Part shown: positions 1 to 8,884 of the stretch, in pieces | How positions within the stretch are numbered: the first letter of the stretch is position 1 | Layout: every line of letters starts with the position of its first letter | From: Pyrenula massariospora | Taxonomy: Eukaryota > Ascomycota > Eurotiomycetes > Pyrenulales > Pyrenulaceae | Reading direction: 5' to 3' | Length of the DNA stretch: 64,000 nt | NCBI GenBank assembly: GCA_021030905.1 | Contig: JAGFMI010000014.1 | Location: 992,001 to 1,056,000, forward strand | The notes under the pieces: model-generated | Seen by the model: only the letters and a program-made list of their open reading frames with translations | What the model was told of the DNA's origin: nothing | Databases searched by the model: none | Translations under genes and position numbers: made by a program

Positions 1-666
1 CAATTCCATTTAATGGAAGCCCTGCTATCGACGGGAACGGGAGCATATATATCCCAAGACCAGATCCCGTGCGATATGTCGGAGAGCCTGGTCCTGAAGT
101 CGATGAGAACTGGGAACGGCTCACATGGGGTGTGTCACAATTCTTCCGTCTGTATTTCACTGAAAGTATCTCATAATCTTTCTCATTAGGCCGATATATT
201 TTAATCACAGAGGAAGAAGCCAGAGACTCGTGGGGAGACAATATCGACGATTACTGGGACAGCCAGCGTGGTGGTTACGTCGCAGGACTCGACATGTTCC
301 ACACACTTCACTGCCTGGTATGATATTGAAACCTAATGAATGCTTCCAGAGTATACTGATCGTGGATACTATTTACAGGGAAACCTTCGAAAGGCTCTAC
401 ATCCAGAGTACTATGGAGAGCCCAGCAAGGACAAAAACTTTCATCTCCATCAGGATCATTGTATTGAGCAATTACGCCAGTACATTATGTGCTCGGGTGA
501 TATGACACCTATTCCCACAAAATACTACCCAGCACTTGATAGAAATTACGTCGACTCTGATCGGCCACATACCTGTCGAAATTTCGGTAAACTTCAGAAG
601 TGGATGGTCGATCGATATGACGGTGGTCCTACGGCCTTGGAGGCAAAGAAAGGGCCTCACCATTGA
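1..666 (+). CDS. UstYa-family (DUF3328) oxidase-like protein, 5' end cut by window
   Basis: The visible exons are about 1-129, 190-317 and 379-666, joined by introns with GT-AG ends and in continuous frame. The first exon lacks its start, so the N-terminus and any membrane anchor lie outside the window. The protein carries both family signatures: FHTLHCL at the end of exon 2 and HQDHC in exon 3, followed by LRQYIMCSGDMTPIP. UstYa-like proteins act in maturation of fungal ribosomal peptides such as ustiloxin and phomopsin, where they are implicated in oxidative cyclisation. The gene converges on a second member of the same family at 807-1484 and lies about 2.2 kb from a Kex2-type repeat precursor, which fits a peptide cluster. 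Family assignment is firm; the substrate is inferred from context. Confidence 0.88.
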
Positions 667-806
667 TATTGATATCAATCACTAGTCTTTTGGGTCAGGT
701 CTTGAACGTTTAGCGTAGCATACTTCTCATTATATCATATTCTAAAGTTATATACACTCATAAAGCAATTGAATGCCAACCCGTAAATCCGTCAGTTGAT
801 TGGATT

Positions 807-1484
807 TCAGGGATTTCTATGTATTTTGCGTCCATGTAGCATGCGGTACCAGCCCAGTCGGCCTTTGTCCTGTTGTTTCGCAGGACAATCTGCGTATTTT
901 GTGTAGATCGATGTACTCGTATCATTGATCCCATTTTTCCAGTACGTAGACAATTGCATTTGACAGTGAGCAGTGTGGTGCGAGTCGCTGAGGTATCCAT
1001 CAACAACGCCATCTGCTAACAAGGCCCGATGCATCTTGCGCCAGGTATACGTGCAGTGAAATATGTGATATTCATTCGTGACGTACAACTCATCGTAGGT
1101 GCCATTCATGACCAAAGTCTTATCCGCCTGTCGCATGCCTTCTGCGTCGTGAAACCATTGCCATTCACGGAGAGCTAGAAACTCAGTTGTCAAGTCTGTG
1201 TCAAAGCATCGTTCTGGTAGCCATGCAAATTCCATCACGTCGAAAATGCATCCCAAGTCGCGAGCTTCCTTTGTCGAACTACCGCAATTACTCGCGACGG
1301 TGAAATCTTGGGGCAGGTAGAAGACAGTAGCAACAATAGCAGCAATGAATAAAAGTGGAATTGCTCTGTAGATGACTTTGAAGTAAATATCCGATGTTTT
1401 GATCGTAACATGTGACTGTTGAGACTCTTCGAGGGGCAGTGATTGAGAGGCTTCTTGACTGTATGGGAGCTTTGCGTACGACAT
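807..1484 (-). CDS. UstYa-like membrane protein with two HxxHC motifs
   Basis: A single exon encodes about 225 residues. The start is placed at the ATG at 1484, because the longer frame begins at a TTG. One hydrophobic segment sits near residues 42-60 (AIPLLFIAAIVATVFYL), as expected for a type II anchor. Two copies of HxxHC occur in the C-terminal half, HIFHC and HTAHC, the hallmark of the DUF3328/UstYa family. This copy differs clearly from the one at 1-666, with YTWRKMHRAL after the first motif, so the two are distinct subfamilies and not a recent duplication. It ends 140 bp from its convergent neighbour. A role in modifying the peptide encoded at 2820-3317 is inference from proximity. Confidence 0.82.
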   Translation of the reverse strand: MSYAKLPYSQEASQSLPLEESQQSHVTIKTSDIYFKVIYRAIPLLFIAAIVATVFYLPQDFTVASNCGSSTKEARDLGCIFDVMEFAWLPERCFDTDLTTEFLALREWQWFHDAEGMRQADKTLVMNGTYDELYVTNEYHIFHCTYTWRKMHRALLADGVVDGYLSDSHHTAHCQMQLSTYWKNGINDTSTSIYTKYADCPAKQQDKGRLGWYRMLHGRKIHRNP

Positions 1485-2819
1485 CGTTGCAATGAGCAAT
1501 TAAGGTGCCAAGGTCACGATTGAATGGGGAACAAATTCAACAATCGACGAGACTTGTCCCAAAGAAACTGTGATAGATTTTCAGAGCGTCTGTCATGCTA
1601 TCGGCTGTCAGTTCCGGTGCCTGGCACGCGTTTCTGCAGAGAGGTGATAGATCTGGACAGAGATGCTCACGTGCTTTGACCGCTTGCGGATGTCCTAATG
1701 ATTTGAATTAGCCCGTGCTAACCCGGGTCCATGGTTAGTCGGAATGGCATGGACCCCGTGTGGAGTTACTTAGATCGGCAGCGCATCTACTACCAGAGAA
1801 ATACATAGTAGGTATTAACTTGCGCCAGGTATGTGTCACGTAAGACGACATGAGCAGAGTGGCGCGTACTTCTCAACAATCAGATTGCAGGTGTGCCGAT
1901 TGGTTAAAACTAAAAGCGGCAATTCGCACCGAGTCAGGAGATGACCCGTTCATCCCCGAACAGGGAATCATCTCAGCCCCCACCATTAACCGATGGAACA
2001 TCCTGGTGCGGCTTGCGCGGTCAGCCATCTGGAGAACATGGGGTCAACACCGTTGATTTCAGCCTCCGATGGATTAGTGCTTATTGACTAGCGCAGCTAT
2101 ATTGCGACGTCTACTTTCTTGCCACGGGAACACACCGCCATCAGGAACGCGCTGTACACGATACCAGACTCGTCAAGGTAAATTTGCAGGTGTGGATGTT
2201 GGGTACCACTATGCTTCATGTGGAAGGTAAATCGCTCGCGTTCGTTCCACATCACAGTTGGACCCTGTGGCAGGTAGATCACTCGCGTTTGCTCCATGCC
2301 TTAGCCCAGCCTCTGCCGTGAAAATTCCTCCGTTGACTCAGCATATCCTCTCCATTCGTGAGAACTTTCGGCGCTAAGCTTGTTTCTCTCGTGCGACATC
2401 GATTGATATGCCACCTACGAAGCTGGCTCAGCTGGAATTTCGACGACGCAATACTTTTACCGTGACGACCGAAACAGTACGGATTACACGATACGAGCCG
2501 GTAATAGTACGACTGTATCGTACTTTAATCAAGATTCGCTTTTGAGTAAGTCAGCATGTAACTGAAAGTCGGCAAAGGGAGGAATTGCGCTCGACTCCGG
2601 CACATGGTAGCATTTTCCCATCATGACTGTGGAGAATCATCACCCGCGTTCATATTACTGGGGCGATACTTATTCCTGTTCATAAAGCGAGCTTTTAGCA
2701 GACGCAACGAACGCTTGTCTACTTCCTCTGCACCACTCATTTTCCTCCTTCTTTGGTACAAAATTCTCCTTCATACAATTTGGAAGTGTGATTCACCTTC
2801 AACAAATAAAGCTTTCACC
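1485..2819. other. Intergenic region between UstYa-like gene and repeat precursor
   Basis: No gene is supported. One short minus-strand frame with a true ATG (2297-2097, 66 residues) shows no family I recognise and could be chance or a spliced fragment. The stretch from about 2400 to 2819 should hold the precursor promoter. Confidence 0.4.
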
Positions 2820-3317
2820 ATGAAAAGTCTATCACTACTTGTGGCCTCTGTTGGCCTTTTCGTTGCTTCCACCAACGCTGCCCCTGTCTCTGGCACGAAT
2901 GTCAACAAGCGCGGGGAGGACGCCACCGAGGGCGTTGTTACCTGGGCTGACGTGATTAAACGGGGAGAAGAGACTCCTGAAGGCGTCGTCACCTGGGCCG
3001 ACGTGATCAAACGGGGTGAAGATGCTACCGAGGGGGTTGTCACCTGGGCGGATGTGATCAAACGCGGCGAGGAAACCCCCGAGGGGGTGGTGACTTGGGC
3101 CGACGTTATCAAACGTGGCGAAGATGCTACTGAGGGCGTCGTCACCTGGGCCGACGTCATCAAGCGAGGAGAAGAGACGCCGGAAGGTGTCGTTACCTGG
3201 GCTGATGTGATTAAGCGTGGTGAGGATGCCACGGAGGGGGTCGTTACTTGGGCCGATGTTATTAAGCGCGCCGAAGAGACCCCGGAAGGCGTTGTCACAT
3301 GGGCCGATGTGATCTAG
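2820..3317 (+). CDS. Secreted Kex2-type repeat precursor, candidate dikaritin-like RiPP
   Basis: The ATG at 2820 opens a 165-residue protein. It has a clear signal peptide (MKSLSLLVASVGLFVASTNA, cut before APVSG), a short spacer, and eight tandem units from 2913 to 3314. Each unit is 45 nt of core plus 6 nt coding Lys-Arg, so the period is 51 nt; the last unit runs straight into TAG. Two core forms strictly alternate: GEDATEGVVTWADVI and GEETPEGVVTWADVI, the eighth starting with A in place of G. This matches precursors of ustiloxins, phomopsins and epichloecyclins: signal peptide, Kex2 sites, repeated cores. The core has one Trp and no Tyr. UstYa-like genes lie within 2.2 kb. No tyrosinase, peptidase or methyltransferase gene is visible, but the cluster runs off the left edge. 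A non-RiPP secreted repeat protein remains possible. Confidence 0.85.
   Translation: MKSLSLLVASVGLFVASTNAAPVSGTNVNKRGEDATEGVVTWADVIKRGEETPEGVVTWADVIKRGEDATEGVVTWADVIKRGEETPEGVVTWADVIKRGEDATEGVVTWADVIKRGEETPEGVVTWADVIKRGEDATEGVVTWADVIKRAEETPEGVVTWADVI
2913..3314 (+). repeat. Eight 51-nt tandem repeats encoding the core peptide
   Basis: The units start every 51 nt from 2913. Their DNA differs widely at third codon positions while the encoded residues stay nearly fixed. For example, GTT GTT ACC TGG GCT GAC GTG ATT and GTC GTC ACC TGG GCC GAC GTG ATC both encode VVTWADVI. Confidence 0.95.
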
Positions 3318-3602
3318 AGATGTCAATAGACATAACATATGTCAAGGTGCGAAATCCAGCCTCTACTGTGTAACCCAGAGCCCATAATCAAGTTAGGTCA
3401 CTGACAAATACCAGACTCCGTCGATTGATCTTGTCTACGTTATTGGCTTGAACGTGAGCGCGGCGTGCCCGGAAATGTGAGGTCAATCGGGATCGAGTAT
3501 TTAGTTCTAGAGACAGGCGAATTTCAAGGGAATAGCCTCCATATACGCTCTTTGAACCATGATTCTAGCAAACGTGATCCACGTTGGATGTAGCATGTGA
3601 CC

Positions 3603-4802
3603 TTAATCATCCAGAACATAACCGTCAGTGCCTTCATCCGATCGCTCAATATGACAATTGTCCCATTCCACTCCATCGAGCACATATACCCTGATCGGCA
3701 CGATTTCCAGCTTTCGTCGGACAATCTCCTGTTTTTCGGGCGGCAATCCATCGACAAAGGCCTTAGGTGGTCCGTACAGCTTACTATAGACAGGAACGCC
3801 ACAGATTTTGCAGAAAACCTGGCCCGAAAATTTTCTACCGTAAGAATATTCAGCTGTATTGGTGTCGACGGCCGTGATCGTAACTTGGTGTTGGAGTGGA
3901 TAAATGTAGACATTTGCATTCTGAAGAGTAGGGTATTTTAGCAAAATGATGACTGACCGAGTTTTAGACGTGAGCTGTAAAACTTAGACCTACACGTTGG
4001 CAAATACTGCAATTATCTTCCTTGATTTCGATTTCCGGTAATGGTCGAGTCTCCACAGTCACATTGATTGAGCCGCAGTAACATCCCCCACGATAAACCT
4101 TTGAGTCGACGGGAGCACCAGCGGCGGAAGAGTCGACATCTTGCGGCGAAGAGATGGATTTATAAGACCCATGAAGAGAAGACGGTAGCCTGACAGAATT
4201 TCTATCAGCGTCAACAACGAAACAACAAGCTATCTGCAAGGAATATGAAACAACCATAGCAGAGTTATGCTTTTGTCTGTACCAAACATGTTGACTCACT
4301 TTTCGACCGTAAGATGAAATGGATTGACGTCAAGCAAAGCCCTTGCCTAGAAGGAAATTTGCTTTAGAATGTGTCCCATTTCCAGAAGCTAGATCACCCG
4401 TGACGAAGACCTACATTCAAGGCAAACCCTTGCGCGCCTTCAAGCAATGCGTGATTTCGAACGAGGAGACCAGTGTTGCACTGAGGACAAAACTGGTGAA
4501 ATGTCAACGGAGATTCTTCGCAACTATTAATCCGCCATTTATCTCACCAAGTGCTGACCGGTCTCCGCTGCCTCGATATCAGGTTGATATTGAGTAAGCG
4601 CATCTTCGGCTCCTCGTGTAATACTAAATCGGTCGATCGATTGCAGGATCACCCAGAGATACCCCTTCTTAAAGCACATCCGACAGTCGCATGCAAAGAC
4701 CTTGCGCAGAGGTTCTGCAAGCTCGAGAATGAATCGAAATGCTCCGCAATGACAATTGCCTTTGTACGAAGTCGCTCCACTTATAGGCACGTCATTGGCC
4801 AT
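3603..4802 (-). CDS. Tandem GFA-domain (glutathione-dependent formaldehyde-activating-like) protein
   Basis: Five exons read in frame: 4802-4548, 4492-4415, 4346-4300, 4189-3994 and 3920-3603, giving about 297 residues. Two GFA/CENP-V-type zinc domains are visible. The first has GNCHCGAFRF, CDCRMC and FCPQCNTGLL; the second has GGCYCGSINV, NCSICQR and FCKICGVPV. The Cys clusters are those that bind two zinc ions in the family. Several lie next to exon junctions, which supports the splice sites. GFA proteins are small zinc enzymes or zinc proteins of largely unproven activity; glutathione adducts are the substrates proposed for some. No link to the neighbouring peptide cluster is evident. The start MANDVP was chosen because the longer frame begins at GTG. 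A foldback element sits about 115 bp upstream. Confidence 0.82.
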
Positions 4803-4914
4803 AATGACAATGATACAAGATAGCCAAAGGACCGAGGCAGCTGGTGAGCACACAAGGAGAGAGCTATGCAGGATCTGGCAAAGTCTCTATAAGAGTGGTT
4901 GTATGTTCATTGCG

Positions 4915-5121
4915 TGGGGGCCAGAGGTCGTGGCCGATTGTTTTGGTGTGAAGCCCCGCACCATACCAAAACAATCGGCCACGACTAAGGGGTGAAAATG
5001 AAGTCCGGATCACTTCCCCCTCACAAACCCATATGATTGTGAGGGGGAAGTGAAAACCGATATGTTTGTGAGCTGAAGTGATCCGGGCTTCATTTTCACC
5101 CCCTTGGACCTCTGTCCCCTA
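4915..5121. mobile_element. MITE-like foldback element with nested inverted repeats
   Basis: Three nested or adjacent inverted repeats are visible. Outer arms at 4915-4930 and 5106-5121 match at about 13 of 16 positions. A perfect 21-bp hairpin joins 4927-4947 with 4965-4985. A 27-bp pair at 4989-5015 and 5076-5102 differs at one base. Inside it lies a further 14-bp hairpin, 5013-5026 with 5037-5050. There is no coding capacity. The structure suggests a non-autonomous DNA transposon, possibly one inserted in another. I saw no clear target-site duplication. Confidence 0.7.
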
Positions 5122-5957
5122 GCCTCGACCTCCAGCCAATCGACCGGCCCGTCAACACCTTATTTGCACCTATCATAGATAGACGGCTCCGCGCACCTAC
5201 CTGCTTAATACAGCAACTTGTCTGTTGTCTGGCGAGATATAGTATTCACGCGGGAATGAATCGCTGTCGTCAATTCATCATTGATATTGCTGCCGCCGCC
5301 GAGGAAAGATTGTGTTGTCGCCGCCGCCCGATATTTGTTGTCGCTTGTCAGCTGAATCAGCCGGCAGCGCCCTTGCAACTATTCTTGCTGCAGTTAATTT
5401 TAACGTTTCTTACAAATCAATACTGGCACAGGCATGTGCAGGGTCTCACTTTATTCCGCTGGCCTGAACCAACAATGACATTCGCCCGAGCCTCCGGCCG
5501 TATGCGCAATAGTTGAACACGAACCCGAAAAAAGAAAATGAGGTCGGGCATGCCAAGCGATGCTGGGCTGGCTGTCCACCGGAGACGCATGCGCAAAACT
5601 ACCGGATGACGAATCAAGTACGGGTCATGTAACCTACGTAAAATTTTCGAGTGCGCACCAATGAATTCTTTTGACAGACAGTGGCTTTACTTACAGCTAT
5701 AATCTTACTGATCGCCTTCCGCGACACCGGGTTCGACTTGAGCTGGCCTCGTTGCACATGAGGTTATGTCATGGCGGAATGCTGAAACTACCATAGACGT
5801 TCCAGGGCTACCTGCGCCATTACGAATCTGTGGAGCATGGTGTGAGAGAGGTGCTTTGCAGATCGATGTTGTGTGTTAAGGTCACCGCCTAAATTTCTCG
5901 CCGCTCAGACACCTCTCACCATGGTTCCCTCGAAGCTTGGTATCGGATAGTTTCAGC
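5122..5957. other. Intergenic region upstream of GT61 gene
   Basis: No supported gene. Short frames here lack homology-like features. An ATG at 5921 leads to a stop after nine codons and may be an upstream ORF of the glycosyltransferase mRNA. Confidence 0.4.
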
Positions 5958-7679
5958 ATGTCGAGATACAATGTTGTTCCCCATGTCCATTCTACTCTCA
6001 AAATTGTGACTTTTGTAAATGCCATTGTGGCTTGTCTCTTTGTCAATATTCTCTGGAGGACATCCCTGCCGACGACTAATTTCTCCTTGTTCTCCTTGTC
6101 GTCCTCGTCGTCCTCATCACCAAAATCGACAACTCCATCCCCGGGAGCAGATGACTTTACTGCCGATACTGATGCATCCCAGGTGCCCCAGCATGCTGCT
6201 GCCGCAACATCGCTCCCACAAGATTACCAGTCGCTTGATGCGAATGAGTTGACCTGCAAGCAAATCTATGGATCGAATTATTTGACCTACGCAGCATCAC
6301 ATCAGAGCCGCATTTGCAAATCCAAGTCGGACTCCAGTCTACAATGCTTCCTAGTACCTCGACAGCCGTTTCCACATTCCTGGTCATTTGATAGGTTTTG
6401 CGTAGCCCAAGAGGTTTCTGTCCTTCAAGACCCAACAACATCGTCGACGGAGTTCGGACTACAATGTCGCATCCAGGACGAGAATTCCAAATACCCGCAT
6501 CGATATACCAGCGTCAACTATTTGGACAAACTCTCCGACGTACTTGAACCGAAGAGCTACTTCCACTCGACGGGAGTAGAATCGCAACTTCGAGATTGGA
6601 ATGTTACATCTACGGATCCCTCAAACAGATGTACTAGCCGAGACGGTCATCATGAACCTGCTTGGATGATCTTAGTACGCCGCGAGGGTAACAACAACAT
6701 TTTCCACAACTTCATGGAGATCTGGCAGGCCATGATCACAGTCGACGCTCTCCGCACAGCCATCAACCCTCGCACCGGGCGACCCTACCTCTCCGACTCC
6801 GCTCTGCAACACGCCCGAATCGTCTTCGAAGATGACCGCGACGGCCCCTTCGACGACTGGTGGTCCATCGTCCTCAACAACAATCTCCCCCCACTCCGCA
6901 AAACCCGTCTCAAGACCGGATGCTACCAGAACCTCATCCTCCCCCTCCCCGGCTCCTCCTCCCCCTTCTGGAGCCTCACCTCCGAAGTCTCCTATCACCC
7001 CCCCTGCCACTCCCCCTTCCTCCCCCATGCCGTCCGCACCCGCCTCTTCACCCACCTCAACCTCACCATCCCCCGCCCCTTCACAACCCCCAACCCCCAC
7101 CCCACTGTCACCATCATCGACCGTCGCTCCACCCGCGCCTTTTACTCGCTCCCCCTCCTCCTCGCCTCCCTCAAATCCGCCCACCCCAACTCCCGCATCA
7201 ACGTCGTCGACTTTGCCCAGATCTCCCTCCGCGAACAAGTCCAGCTCGCGATGGACACGGATGTCCTCGTCGGCGCGCACGGCAGCGCCCTGCTTCACAC
7301 GCTCTGGCTCCCGCCCGACGCCGCTGTCGTTGAGATCAAACCCCCGCGCTCCCCGCTGCAGGGGTTTCGCTACTTCGCGGGAATTAGGGGTGTGAACTAT
7401 TTTTCAGGGCGCGCGACCTGGGCGGAGGTGTGGAACGAGACGGTGCACGGGGTAGCGACACCGGATGGCTGGACACCGCCGGAGAAGGATGAGGGGTGGC
7501 AGAAGGCGCCGTATGTGTATGTGCTGCCGAAGGAGTTTGTCGGGAGGGTGGGGGCGGCGGTGAGGAGTCAGGAGGAGAAGGTTTATGAGGTGGGGTTGAG
7601 TTTGGAGTGCGACGGTTCGAGTTGTCAGGTGGATCGGGAGGGGGAGCATGATACGGGGGACTCGGATCATGCATATTAG
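5958..7679 (+). CDS. GT61-family glycosyltransferase, type II membrane protein
   Basis: One exon encodes about 573 residues from the ATG at 5958; the longer frame starts at TTG. An N-terminal hydrophobic anchor (residues roughly 14-33) is followed by a Ser-rich stem, typical of Golgi/ER type II enzymes. The catalytic region has LVRREGNNNIFHNFMEIWQ, VFEDDRDGPFDDWW, VTIIDRR and the strong block DVLVGAHGSALLHTLWLP, which characterise DUF563/GT61 proteins such as EGF-domain O-GlcNAc transferase and plant xylosyltransferases. In fungi the acceptor is generally unknown. From about 6700 the DNA becomes strongly C-biased, with long pyrimidine runs that create spurious open frames on both strands. Confidence 0.88.
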   Translation: MSRYNVVPHVHSTLKIVTFVNAIVACLFVNILWRTSLPTTNFSLFSLSSSSSSSPKSTTPSPGADDFTADTDASQVPQHAAAATSLPQDYQSLDANELTCKQIYGSNYLTYAASHQSRICKSKSDSSLQCFLVPRQPFPHSWSFDRFCVAQEVSVLQDPTTSSTEFGLQCRIQDENSKYPHRYTSVNYLDKLSDVLEPKSYFHSTGVESQLRDWNVTSTDPSNRCTSRDGHHEPAWMILVRREGNNNIFHNFMEIWQAMITVDALRTAINPRTGRPYLSDSALQHARIVFEDDRDGPFDDWWSIVLNNNLPPLRKTRLKTGCYQNLILPLPGSSSPFWSLTSEVSYHPPCHSPFLPHAVRTRLFTHLNLTIPRPFTTPNPHPTVTIIDRRSTRAFYSLPLLLASLKSAHPNSRINVVDFAQISLREQVQLAMDTDVLVGAHGSALLHTLWLPPDAAVVEIKPPRSPLQGFRYFAGIRGVNYFSGRATWAEVWNETVHGVATPDGWTPPEKDEGWQKAPYVYVLPKEFVGRVGAAVRSQEEKVYEVGLSLECDGSSCQVDREGEHDTGDSDHAY

Positions 7680-8884
7680 GGTCAGGAGCTTTTGATATAC
7701 TGTCAAAATTGTAGACTTTAAAAATTAATAAGACAACGATATGTCGTTTCTGTGCAGAAAGCATTGTCCTACAACAGGAATATACAATACCTCAGTATCT
7801 TATCTTAATGATAACAATTAACGGCACAGTTCAACATCCACGACATAGACCAGCCAAGTAATAGCGTGCACTCCGTATCCTTCAATGGCATCACAGGGAG
7901 CAACGCAATAGCAATTCCGCGACCCACCAGGTCACCTCCATCGAAACACCATCACCAGACTCTCCCGTCTCAGACCGAGCTAGATACTCCTAACACCAAG
8001 AACCGTGCTCAACCTTTCAACGACCTCGTCAACCTAACAACCCCCTCCCTCACCAGCACTAGTAGCCTCAACCCATCGACCCTAATTCCAGTAAAAATCC
8101 TCCACATATATACCAATACCCTCCCCTTTAGCAAACTACCTCCCATCAGTCCTTCATCTCTCTTTCAGCAAACTCCTCCCCAGAAATCCCACCGCACCGC
8201 ACATATACCAACACCCTCCCCTCCCCTGTTCTCGCCTCAAGCTCTCCCCACCACCCCAGCCCCTACACTCCACAATATATAGACAACAACAACAACACAA
8301 AGCCCAAGCCTAAGCTCGAAAGCAGGCGCAGGTGAAGCCCATCTCACACGAGCCCGCCTCGTTGCGGTCGTGGTCGTCTCGTCTCGTCTCCTTGCGCTGG
8401 TTGCTGCGTCTTATGAGGTTGGACAAGCCGTTTGTTCGCGTCGATGTAGAACGGGATAACTGGGCAGGGCTGGTGAGGTGGGCAGGGAAGGAAGGGAGCG
8501 GGGTTTTGGGAGATAAGACGCTGTTTGGTTTGGTGGTTGAGGGCGGGCGTTGGTCCTTGATGTGGTGGGCGTGAGTTTGACAGGAGAAGGAAAAGGACAA
8601 GAAAAATGTGAAGACGCATTGGTCCTTGGGGAAGCGCTTAGGCGCCGGGTAGGGGTTTCTGGCAACTTCAATTATAAGACACTACAGAATCTATACTCTA
8701 AAGGAGAGAAAAGTCAAATAGAAATATTTTGATTCGATTTTTGGCCGACTTTTCTACGGCTGCCGACTTCTCATCCGGGTTCGTTCAAATCATGGCATCA
8801 TGGCTCGTCTTCATGCAAGCACACGCTCAAGTTGCAGGCAAACCTCCGGAAGCAATGCGCGTTTGTTCGCTCTGCGGCAACAAT
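7680..8884. other. Intergenic region between GT61 and CorA genes
   Basis: No gene is supported. A Pro/Ser/Thr-rich frame at 7866-8282 reflects the C-rich composition and has no ordered domain. A GC-skewed stretch near 8330-8620 gives overlapping frames on both strands with no recognisable family. Confidence 0.45.

Noticed and set aside
2771-3338. Two long antisense frames (about 170 codons) opposite the repeat precursor
   Set aside because: They mirror the periodic sense repeats; the sense strand has the signal peptide, Kex2 sites and constraint.
6672-7395. Long Gly/Val/Glu-rich antisense and Pro-rich sense frames within the GT61 gene
   Set aside because: Produced by the C-rich composition; the GT61 frame has the conserved motifs.
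7866-8282. 138-codon Pro/Ser/Thr-rich frame
   Set aside because: Low-complexity composition, no homology-like blocks, no supporting neighbours.
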